A DNA stretch of 14,258 nucleotides from Bacteroidales bacterium. GTDB lineage: Bacteria; Bacteroidota; Bacteroidia; Bacteroidales; UBA1556. A model generated the notes under the pieces. It saw only the letters and a program-made list of their open reading frames with translations, had not been told where the DNA came from and ran no database searches. Of the stretch, positions 8,379 to 14,258 are shown piece by piece. A program made the position numbers and the translations under genes. The first letter of the stretch is position 1. Each line of letters begins with the position of its first letter. The stretch covers positions 1-14,258 of the forward strand of contig JAOZSY010000008.1 of assembly GCA_029939445.1 (NCBI GenBank), written 5' to 3'.

Positions 8379-9659
8379 TTAAACTAATGGCAAAACTTCT
8401 GCCACGGTAAAGGTACTACCACCAACAAATATCATATCTTGTTCTTGGGCATTTTTCTTAGCTTGTGCAAATGCTTCTTCTATTGTTGAATAAGCATCCC
8501 CTTTTAATCCAAATTTTATGGATTTACTCATAAGTATATCAGTATTCATACCACGAGGGATATCCGCCTTGCAAAAATAATACTCAGCATCCTTGGGCAA
8601 TAATGCTAGTACACTATTTATATCCTTATCATTTACCATTCCTAGCACAAAATGCAGTTTATCAAATTTCTCTTGCGAAAGCTGATCCATGGTATATGTA
8701 ATACCTTCGACATTATGCCCAGTATCAAGAATTATTTTAGGATTCTGAGAAACGACTTGCCATCGCCCAGCAAAATTTGTATTTTTTACTGTATTAGAAA
8801 TTCCCGAAAGAATTAACTCCTGATTCAATTGCCATTTTTCGGCTAGTACACCTATTGCAGCCATGGCTGTTCGCAAATTATAAGACTGATAGTTTGCCTT
8901 TAATGGAAATTCTATTTTTTCGAATAACTCCTCATTTACAACAGCCATATAATTCTCTGTATTATCGTTAAAGAAAAGCTTTGCTATATCTCCAGCATAT
9001 AATAAGGAGGCATTATTTTTATCAGCAAACTCTTTAAAAACTTGTGTGGTTTCTTGCTGACGCTCACCAATAATTACAGGAATTCCTTTCTTAATTATCC
9101 CTGCTTTTTCAACAGCAATTTCGGCAATGGAATCTCCTAAGAAAGCAGTATGATCGAGGCTAATGTTTGTTATTATGCTTAGTATAGAATTTACTACATT
9201 TGTAGAGTCCAGCCTACCTCCCATCCCTGTTTCCATAATTACAATGTCCACTTCCTGCTGAGCAAAATACTCAATAGCCATTGCAAAAGTAATCTCGAAA
9301 AAACTTGGCTGAATATCGATGAATTGCTCCTTATAAATATCTACAAAATCGACAACAAAACTCTCACTTACCATTTGCCCATTTATACGAATACGCTCTC
9401 TAAAATCTACCAAATGAGGAGAAGTATAAAGGCCGGTTTTATACCCATGCTCTTGAAATACAGATGCAATAATATTAGCAGTACTTCCTTTGCCATTAGT
9501 ACCTGCAATATGTATACTAGGGAATTTTTTTTCGGGATTGCCAAGCATTTTGCAAAGAGCAATAGTATTATCCAAATTAGATTTATAAGCAGCAGCACCT
9601 TGTCGCTGAAACATTGGCAACTGCGTAAAAAGATAATCTAAAGTTTGTTGGTAGTTCAT
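8379..9659 (-). CDS. folC: Bifunctional folylpolyglutamate synthase / dihydrofolate synthase
   Basis: 426 residues, normal for the family. The enzyme is an ATP-dependent Mur-ligase relative in the cytoplasm. It adds glutamate to dihydropteroate and extends the polyglutamate tail of folates. Visible motifs are the P-loop HIAGTNGKGST at 50-60, TSPHL at 79-83, METGMGGRLDSTN at 142-154, ISLDH at 166-170, and the lysine of VEKAGIIKKG (Lys185) in the position that is carbamylated in Mur-type ligases. FAGRWQ is at 296-301 and the C-terminal-domain DTGHNVEG at 312-319. Whether it has both activities cannot be decided from sequence. It starts 43 bases after the mutS2 stop in the same direction, and no TAnnTTTG box lies in that gap, so it is probably co-transcribed with mutS2. 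Confidence 0.97.
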   Translation of the reverse strand: MNYQQTLDYLFTQLPMFQRQGAAAYKSNLDNTIALCKMLGNPEKKFPSIHIAGTNGKGSTANIIASVFQEHGYKTGLYTSPHLVDFRERIRINGQMVSESFVVDFVDIYKEQFIDIQPSFFEITFAMAIEYFAQQEVDIVIMETGMGGRLDSTNVVNSILSIITNISLDHTAFLGDSIAEIAVEKAGIIKKGIPVIIGERQQETTQVFKEFADKNNASLLYAGDIAKLFFNDNTENYMAVVNEELFEKIEFPLKANYQSYNLRTAMAAIGVLAEKWQLNQELILSGISNTVKNTNFAGRWQVVSQNPKIILDTGHNVEGITYTMDQLSQEKFDKLHFVLGMVNDKDINSVLALLPKDAEYYFCKADIPRGMNTDILMSKSIKFGLKGDAYSTIEEAFAQAKKNAQEQDMIFVGGSTFTVAEVLPLV

Positions 9660-9702
9660 TATTATAATCTATTTCTTATATTTTATGGCAAAAAAAGTCT
9701 GC

Positions 9703-12135
9703 TTACCTCATTTTAATAATAGTTTTTCCACTTCCACCAAAGTCGATATGAGCATCCGCAAAACTCTGTACTTCTCGCAAAGAACTCAGGTAATCTCTAA
9801 TTATCTGACGAAGAATACCGTTTCCTGTTCCATGCAAAACCTCCAAGTCTTTAGCACTTATCAGTATTGCCTCATCTATCCAATTTTTGATAAAAACCAA
9901 TGCCTCTTCAGCTCTCATTCCACGAACATCTATATTATGTTTAAAATTAACCGAGCGTTTATGAATCTCTTTCATAATTCCACTGTATTGGTTTGGACTA
10001 GATGTTGATTTAAGCTTTTTAACCTTCACTTTTTCTAGCTTATCATATTTTACCGATACCCGTAGCGAGTTAAAACTCACCAACGCATTCTTGCCTTTAA
10101 TTTGCTCAAGCTGCCCAACAGTTTCTTGCCCTATCACCCTCACATCATCACCTACAACAGGCTTATCATCAAGGATTTTAATATTAGTCTTTATTTTCTT
10201 CTCCTTTGTAGAAACAACATCTGAAAGATTAGTCTTAGGTTTTTTCTCAAGACTTTTATTCACTTCCTGTTTTTTAGTTTCTACTATTTTACGAATATCT
10301 TTTAGTTTACTACTATCAGCCCTACTCTCTTTAATATCCCTAACACTCTTCTCAATAACACGATTGGCATCCTTAAGTATTTCTTTGGCCTCAGCTTTTG
10401 CATCATAAATTATTTGCTGCTTATTTGCTTGTAGTCTAGAGTTTAGCAGCTCATATTTTTCCACTAATTCGCGCAGCGCATCATCGGTAAATTCAAGCTC
10501 TTTCTGCTTTTTGTCCAAAACTTCTTTTTCATACTCCACTTCTTGCAAACGCTGATCTAAATCAATCTCTTTGCGCCCCGACTTATGTTTTGCACGTTTC
10601 AGAATATCCTCACTCAAACCAATTTTACGAGCAATTTCGAAGGCAAAAGAGCTTCCTGGCTTCCCGATTTTAAGTTTATAAAGTGGTCGCAACTCTTTAG
10701 TATCAAAAAGCATGGCACCATTTATAATCCCATTTCCATCTTTAGCCATAGCCTTAAGATTACTATAATGGGTGGTAATAACGCCATAGGCCTGCTTTTG
10801 ATTAAGTTTTTCTAAGGAAGCCTCGGCAATAGCACCACCAATGGCAGGATCGGTACCTCCACCAAACTCATCAATAAGAAAAAGGCTATTATCTTTTGCC
10901 TTATTAAGGAAATTCTTGATATTTAAAAGATGTGAACTATATGTACTTAAGTCGTTTTCGATGGATTGCTCATCGCCAATATTTACAAACATATCATCAA
11001 AAAGGCGAGCCTCAGAATTCTCGCGCATGGGAACTAATAGGCCACATTGCAACATATATTGAAGCAGGCCAACAGTTTTAAGACAAACAGATTTACCTCC
11101 TGCATTGGGTCCCGAAATAATTAGTATTCTATTATCAGCATTTAATGAAATATCCAAAGGAACTACTTTCTTATCTTTTTCTTTGAAAGAAAGTACTAAA
11201 AGAGGATGTTTTGCCTCACGCCAAACAAACTCATCGCTATTATTAATAATAGGCTTTACGGCATCAATTCTAATGGCAAAATTGGCTTTAGCACGAATAA
11301 AATCAATGGTGCCCAGATAACGGTAAGCCATTAATAAAGATTCAATATCGGGGCGGATATTATTGGTAAATTCCAATAGTATTTTCTGAATTTCGTAATT
11401 CTCAGAAATCTCCAACTCACGAATTTCATTATTAGTATCAAAAAGTTCCATTGGTTCCAAGTAAACAAGTTGCCCAGTTTTACTTTCGTCATGAACAAAA
11501 CCTTTAATTTTACGTTTATCAGAAGCGAGCATTGGAATTACTGCTCTACCATTTCTTATGGTAACCTCAGCATCGTCGCGAGCCCAGCCATTTTTTTTGG
11601 CAATATGCAGGCTTTTCTGAATTGCATTACGCATTGATGCATTTAACTTATGCATTTTTGCTCTAATCTCAAAAAGAACAGGGCTTGCATTATCCTTAAT
11701 ATCCCCTTTATTATCCATTATTTTATCCATAATGGGAACGATATTATCATCAAATAAAACTTGCCTATTTAATTTTGCAATATTTGGATATTTTTCGTGG
11801 CGTTTGGCAATATAACTCTTAACTGCGATAATAGCTTTTAAGGAAAGCAAAAGATCAAAAAACTCCTCTCTAGCAATGGATACGCCCTCAGTTTTTAAGT
11901 ATAAAAGCACATCTGATAAATCCATGAAATTATTAGCAGGGAAAGCTGTTTCCATAAGAATCATCTCACGAAATTCGTTCACCTGATCCAAACGCGACTT
12001 TAGAGCTTCTCCATGAGAAATAAACTTCATTTTATCAACAAACTTAACACCAGCAGGGCTAAGGCATGACTCTATGAGCATTTTCCGGATTTGCAGAAAA
12101 CCTATTTTTTCCTCAAAATTATTTGGGTATATCAT
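9703..12135 (-). CDS. mutS2: MutS2 family ATPase with Smr nuclease domain
   Basis: 810 residues, typical length. MutS2 proteins lack the mismatch-recognition domain of MutS. They have been linked to suppression of recombination and, in Bacillus, to rescue of collided ribosomes. The order is an N-terminal lever/clamp helical region (1-300), ATPase core with Walker A GPNAGGKS at 342-349, STYSSHL at 397-403, Walker B LFLIDEFGGGTDP at 418-430 and TTHYSNLKA at 454-462, then a long charged coiled coil (about 515-635), a KOW-like linker (GDDVRVIGQETVGQLEQIKG at 662-681), and a C-terminal Smr domain (about 731-810) with NIDVRGMRAEEAL and LHGTGNGILRQ at 767-777. All key motifs are intact. It lies 81 bases downstream of the kinase and 43 bases upstream of folC, all on one strand. 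There is no promoter-like box directly upstream. Confidence 0.97.
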   Translation of the reverse strand: MIYPNNFEEKIGFLQIRKMLIESCLSPAGVKFVDKMKFISHGEALKSRLDQVNEFREMILMETAFPANNFMDLSDVLLYLKTEGVSIAREEFFDLLLSLKAIIAVKSYIAKRHEKYPNIAKLNRQVLFDDNIVPIMDKIMDNKGDIKDNASPVLFEIRAKMHKLNASMRNAIQKSLHIAKKNGWARDDAEVTIRNGRAVIPMLASDKRKIKGFVHDESKTGQLVYLEPMELFDTNNEIRELEISENYEIQKILLEFTNNIRPDIESLLMAYRYLGTIDFIRAKANFAIRIDAVKPIINNSDEFVWREAKHPLLVLSFKEKDKKVVPLDISLNADNRILIISGPNAGGKSVCLKTVGLLQYMLQCGLLVPMRENSEARLFDDMFVNIGDEQSIENDLSTYSSHLLNIKNFLNKAKDNSLFLIDEFGGGTDPAIGGAIAEASLEKLNQKQAYGVITTHYSNLKAMAKDGNGIINGAMLFDTKELRPLYKLKIGKPGSSFAFEIARKIGLSEDILKRAKHKSGRKEIDLDQRLQEVEYEKEVLDKKQKELEFTDDALRELVEKYELLNSRLQANKQQIIYDAKAEAKEILKDANRVIEKSVRDIKESRADSSKLKDIRKIVETKKQEVNKSLEKKPKTNLSDVVSTKEKKIKTNIKILDDKPVVGDDVRVIGQETVGQLEQIKGKNALVSFNSLRVSVKYDKLEKVKVKKLKSTSSPNQYSGIMKEIHKRSVNFKHNIDVRGMRAEEALVFIKNWIDEAILISAKDLEVLHGTGNGILRQIIRDYLSSLREVQSFADAHIDFGGSGKTIIKMR

Positions 12136-12142
12136 TTTTTAG

Positions 12143-12184
12143 GGGTGAAGTATTAAGGGTGAAGAGTGAAAGGAGAAGTAAGTT
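12143..12184. repeat. Degenerate 7-base tandem array (GGGTGAA-type)
   Basis: Read on the plus strand from 12143, consecutive heptamers are GGGTGAA, GTATTAA, GGGTGAA, GAGTGAA, AGGAGAA and GTAAGTT. Five of six end in AA, and the last is degenerate. The array lies between the kinase stop (12217) and the mutS2 start (12135). It is short and imperfect, but the period is clear. Confidence 0.6.
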
Positions 12185-12199
12185 AATCCTTCTCTTTTC
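12168..12199. repeat. Purine/pyrimidine hairpin between the kinase gene and mutS2
   Basis: GAAAGGAGAAG at 12168-12178 is the reverse complement of CTTCTCTTTTC at 12189-12199 except for one G-T position, with a 10-base loop. On the minus-strand transcript this would form after the kinase stop and about 30 bases before the mutS2 start. There the odd pair becomes C-A. No T-run follows in either direction, so it may be an attenuator or processing site, or merely a by-product of the overlapping heptamer repeat. Confidence 0.4.
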
Positions 12200-12216
12200 T
12201 CTATTTATCACTTATA

Positions 12217-13239
12217 TTAAAAGCTCCAAGTACTTAGTCCAGTATTTACAAACTCATAGCGTTTTGCATCACCACCAAATTTTTTCAGTGAACGAATTAC
12301 CTTATCGCGGGTATTATTGGGGCAATAAAAGAACATAAAACCACCACCACCAGCACCGGAAATTTTTCCGCCAGAAGCACCAGCATCAATAGCTGCATCA
12401 TATATTTCGTCAATAAAAGGGCTAGTAATTCCTTTTGCCATTTTCTTTTTATGCTTCCAACCAAAATCTAAGATCTCACCAATAGTATCAATATCACCTT
12501 TTAAAAGAGTCTCCTTCATTTGCTGAGCTTGCTCTTTAAGCTTATGCATAGCGTCAATTGTTTTGCTATTTTTCTCATTCACATTTTTGCTCTGGGCTTC
12601 TATAATTTTGGAACTCAGGCGAGATGTTTCAGTATAATAAAGAACTAAATTAAATGCCAATTCATTTAAGTAATCCGATTTAATTCTCAAAGGATTTACA
12701 ATAACCTTATCATCAGCATAAAACTCCATATAATTTACTCCACCAAAAGTAGCGGCATATTGATCCTGCTTACCACCAGCCATTGCCAAATCTACACGCT
12801 CTATTTGATAGGCAATTTGCGCCATATCATACTCACCAAGAGGTAGTTTTAACCATTCGGCAAAAGCACCAAGAATTGCAACTACCAAGGTAGAAGAAGT
12901 GCCTAAGCCTGAGCCTGGAGGCGCATCCACACGAGTTGTAAGTTCAAAAGATAGTTTCTTATGCGAAAAGTTTTTTACAATATGATTATAAATCCCTTTC
13001 AGCAAATCCAAATTACCATCAATAGGAAGTTCATCAATAGACTTGTATTCAAAGCGCTCTTCCTTATCCAATGCATGCAATATAATTTTACCATCAGTAC
13101 GTGGTACAATGGTAGCATATGCATACATATTAATGGTTACGTTGAGAATTGCACCTCCATAAAGGTCGGAGTATGGTGCTACATCGGTACCTCCACCTGC
13201 CAAACCTAGGCGCAATGGGGCTTTACTTCGGTATATCAT
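12217..13239 (-). CDS. GHMP-family sugar kinase, probably D-glycero-D-manno-heptose 7-phosphate kinase (HddA-like)
   Basis: 340 residues from the ATG at 13239. The kinase motifs are complete: substrate-side KAPLRLGLAGGGTD at 6-19, the phosphate-binding loop PPGSGLGTSS at 107-116, GGKQDQYAATFGG at 155-167, and the third GHMP motif GASGGKISGAGGGG at 287-300. The opening RSKAPLRLGLAGGGTDVAPY and the GGKQDQYAA block are those of heptose-phosphate kinases (HddA) that make GDP-heptose precursors for surface polysaccharides. A fucose or other sugar-1-kinase is possible. No isomerase, phosphatase or nucleotidyltransferase partner is in the window, so the substrate is inferred. The open frame extends 26 codons upstream to 13317, but family proteins start at this MIYRSKAP methionine and the upstream promoter-like box (13270-13277) lies inside the extension. 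Probably first gene of a unit with mutS2 and folC. Confidence 0.85.
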   Translation of the reverse strand: MIYRSKAPLRLGLAGGGTDVAPYSDLYGGAILNVTINMYAYATIVPRTDGKIILHALDKEERFEYKSIDELPIDGNLDLLKGIYNHIVKNFSHKKLSFELTTRVDAPPGSGLGTSSTLVVAILGAFAEWLKLPLGEYDMAQIAYQIERVDLAMAGGKQDQYAATFGGVNYMEFYADDKVIVNPLRIKSDYLNELAFNLVLYYTETSRLSSKIIEAQSKNVNEKNSKTIDAMHKLKEQAQQMKETLLKGDIDTIGEILDFGWKHKKKMAKGITSPFIDEIYDAAIDAGASGGKISGAGGGGFMFFYCPNNTRDKVIRSLKKFGGDAKRYEFVNTGLSTWSF

Positions 13240-13269
13240 AATATTATATATAATCGATTTTATGAAGCT

Positions 13270-13302
13270 CAAAAATAGCGAAAAAACAGACTTGAATTTC
13301 AA
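13270..13302 (-). promoter_or_regulatory. Candidate promoter of the kinase-mutS2-folC unit
   Basis: On the minus strand TTG (13302-13300), a 22-base spacer, and TATTTTTG (13277-13270) fit the Bacteroidota pattern TTG/TTTG then TAnnTTTG. The spacer is at the long end of the usual range. The box is 30 bases upstream of the chosen ATG at 13239. Confidence 0.45.
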
Positions 13303-13303
13303 G
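13291..13303. promoter_or_regulatory. 13-base perfect inverted repeat in a divergent promoter region
   Basis: CTTGAA-T-TTCAAG has 6-base arms around one central base and overlaps the proposed -33 element of the kinase promoter, about 35 bases upstream of the trmD -7 box. A dimeric regulator could bind here. A short palindrome in AT-rich DNA may also arise by chance. Confidence 0.3.
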
Positions 13304-13337
13304 AGATAACAACACAAATATTAACATAATATTTCCA

Positions 13338-13345
13338 TACCTTTG
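13338..13345 (+). promoter_or_regulatory. Candidate -7 promoter element (TACCTTTG) directly upstream of trmD
   Basis: TACCTTTG followed by CA is a textbook Bacteroidota -7 element and ends only 5 bases before the trmD ATG at 13351. Transcription starting at the usual distance would begin at or next to the start codon, giving a leaderless or nearly leaderless message. No -33 TTTG is found at the expected spacing. Confidence 0.5.
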
Positions 13346-13350
13346 CAGCC

Positions 13351-14031
13351 ATGAGAGTAGATATAATTACCATATTTCCAGAGATGTTTGATGGCCCTTT
13401 TGGTCATTCGATTGTAAAGCGTGCTATCGACAGTGGAATCATAGAAGTTCATACACATAACCTTCGCGATTGGTCAACAGACAAGCGCAAACGGGTGGAT
13501 GATTACCCATACGCTGGCAAAGGCGGAATGCTAATGACACCACAACCAATTGCTGATTGCATTGATGAACTAAAATCAGAAAGAGATTATGATGAAGTTT
13601 TTTATACTAGTCCTGATGGCAAACTACTGGACCAGCCTACTCTAAATAATTATATAAATTATAAGAATATAATTATCCTTTGTGGTCATTATAAAGGTGT
13701 TGACGAAAGAATTCGTGAGCATTATATAACCAAAGAGTTTAGCATTGGCGATTATGTACTTTCTGGAGGCGAGCTTGCAGCCATGGTTTTGGTTGATGGA
13801 CTTACAAGAATAATTCCTGGTGCAATTGGCGATGAAATGTCGGCATTGAGCGACTCATTTCAAGATGGAATGGTTGCCCCGCCAGCATATACGCGCCCAA
13901 GAATGTTTAAAGGTTGGGAAGTTCCTGAGATTTTACTATCGGGACACGAAAAGAAAATTGATGAATGGAAATTGGAACAGGCAGAGAAAAGAACAATTGA
14001 AAGAAGACCTGGGATGTTGGATAATGATTAA
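13351..14031 (+). CDS. trmD: tRNA (guanine37-N1)-methyltransferase
   Basis: 226 residues, the usual length. TrmD is a trefoil-knot (SPOUT) enzyme that uses S-adenosylmethionine to make m1G37 in tRNAs, which prevents frameshifting. Visible signatures: MRVDIITIFPEMF at 1-13, RVDDYPYAGKGGM at 48-60, ILCGHYKGVDERI at 109-121, the knot segment SIGDYVLSGGELA at 131-143, and SDSFQDGM at 167-174, where Asp168 aligns with the catalytic aspartate. YTRP is at 180-183. The C-terminal tRNA-binding part ends RTIERRPGML. One oddity is AGKGG at 55-59, where many TrmD proteins have a GGGPG- or GGGAG-like loop. It is alone on its strand here rather than in the rpsP-rimM-trmD-rplS group common in other phyla. 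Confidence 0.99.
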   Translation: MRVDIITIFPEMFDGPFGHSIVKRAIDSGIIEVHTHNLRDWSTDKRKRVDDYPYAGKGGMLMTPQPIADCIDELKSERDYDEVFYTSPDGKLLDQPTLNNYINYKNIIILCGHYKGVDERIREHYITKEFSIGDYVLSGGELAAMVLVDGLTRIIPGAIGDEMSALSDSFQDGMVAPPAYTRPRMFKGWEVPEILLSGHEKKIDEWKLEQAEKRTIERRPGMLDND

Positions 14032-14032
14032 T

Positions 14033-14058
14033 GGTCCTTCGGCAAACTCAGGATGACA
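14033..14058. repeat. Short interspersed intergenic element (CTTCGGCAAACTCAGGATG core)
   Basis: Directly after the trmD stop lies an element with core CTTCGGCAAACTCAGGATG. Its reverse complement reads CATCCTGAGTTTGCCGAAG. From memory, close variants (CATCCTGAG...CGAAGG) recur between genes in many bacterial genomes, including Bacteroidota. TCCT and AGGA near its ends form a short imperfect stem. One copy only is present here, so the repeat status rests on recognition, not on the window. Confidence 0.5.
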
Positions 14059-14059
14059 A

Positions 14060-14203
14060 TGGTACAATGGTACAATGGTATAATGGTATAATGGTATAAT
14101 GGTATAATGGGTTAATGGTTTAATGGTTTAATGATATAATGGTTCAATGGTATAATGATATAATGGGTTAATGGGTTAATGGTTTAATGGTTTAATGATA
14201 TAA
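14060..14203. repeat. Tandem array of 18 octamers (consensus TGGTATAA)
   Basis: From 14060 to 14203 the sequence divides without any insertion or deletion into 18 units of 8 bases. The variants are TGGTACAA (units 1-2), TGGTATAA (3-6 and 12), TGGGTTAA (7, 14, 15), TGGTTTAA (8, 9, 16, 17), TGATATAA (10, 13, 18) and TGGTTCAA (11). The first two and last two bases never vary. Units 7-10 and 15-18 are identical, pointing to a segmental copying event inside the array. No long frame is open through it. Confidence 0.95.
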
Positions 14204-14217
14204 TTTCAACAATAGCA

Positions 14218-14253
14218 CATTGTATAATTAATTCATTGTATAATTGTATAATT
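14218..14253. repeat. Degenerate continuation of the 8-base periodicity (TGTATAAT units)
   Basis: CATTGTATAATT occurs at 14218-14229 and 14234-14245, 16 bases apart, and a further TTGTATAATT follows 8 bases later at 14244-14253. The spacing is a multiple of 8, as in the main array, with a one-base phase shift. It probably belongs to the same repeat tract, which may continue beyond the right edge. Confidence 0.5.
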
Positions 14254-14258
14254 ATTAA

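Noticed and set aside
9660..9702. Independent promoter for folC
   Set aside because: The 43-base gap contains a T-run on the minus strand but no TAnnTTTG box, so co-transcription with mutS2 is simpler.
10091..10408. Plus-strand ORF inside mutS2
   Set aside because: Its Ser/Leu-rich translation is the complement of the Lys/Glu-rich coiled coil of MutS2, a usual shadow reading.
13240..13317. 26-codon N-terminal extension of the kinase
   Set aside because: Family proteins begin at the MIYRSKAP methionine. The extension covers the promoter-like box and palindrome and is rich in Phe, Leu and Ile from AT-rich DNA.
14060..14258. Origin iterons or an attachment site
   Set aside because: No replication initiator, integrase or tRNA gene is nearby, and an 8-base period is far shorter than typical iterons.

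Overview
This window looks like a stretch of chromosome from a member of the Bacteroidota. It is AT-rich throughout. It carries a TamB/TamL-type outer-membrane assembly pair with a lipoprotein barrel partner, a secreted protein with a type IX secretion (T9SS) type A C-terminal sorting domain, and several TAnnTTTG boxes, the -7 element typical of this phylum, just upstream of genes. No rRNA, tRNA, transposase, integrase, CRISPR array or phage gene was recognised, and no gene stands out in base composition. The window is mostly housekeeping.

Layout. (1) Positions 1-3863, plus strand: the C-terminal part of a TamB-like protein, cut by the left edge, and four bases later a TamA/BamA-type barrel lipoprotein (TamL). 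The two probably form one operon for inserting or maintaining outer-membrane components. (2) Positions 3928-5526, minus strand: a secreted Kelch-like beta-propeller protein with a T9SS tail, convergent with tamL. (3) Positions 5527-5786: a 260-base AT-rich divergent promoter region with matching TAATTTTGGAA words on both strands and a long inverted repeat. (4) Positions 5787-8276, plus strand: a large Pif1/RecD-like helicase with C-terminal HRDC and helix-turn-helix domains. (5) Positions 8277-8378: two tandem palindromic repeats between convergent stop codons. (6) Positions 8379-13239, minus strand: a sugar-phosphate (probably heptose 7-phosphate) GHMP kinase, then mutS2, then folC, all in one direction and plausibly one transcription unit. 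A heptamer repeat and a hairpin lie between the kinase and mutS2. (7) Positions 13240-13350: a short divergent promoter region. (8) Positions 13351-14031, plus strand: trmD. (9) Positions 14032-14258: a short interspersed repeat followed by a perfectly phased 18-unit, 8-base tandem array.

How the genes work together. TamB and TamL act in envelope assembly. The T9SS cargo would cross the outer membrane by the type IX machinery, which is not in this window. FolC (folate polyglutamylation), TrmD (m1G37 in tRNA), MutS2 (DNA or ribosome quality control) and the helicase are core cell functions with no obvious shared pathway. The kinase suggests activated heptose for a surface glycan, but no partner gene is present.

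No complete novel gene system is visible. The most unusual content is intergenic: three different repeat families in 14 kb, of which the terminal octamer array (most units read ATG-NNN-TAA, each stop overlapping the next start) most deserves a second look.
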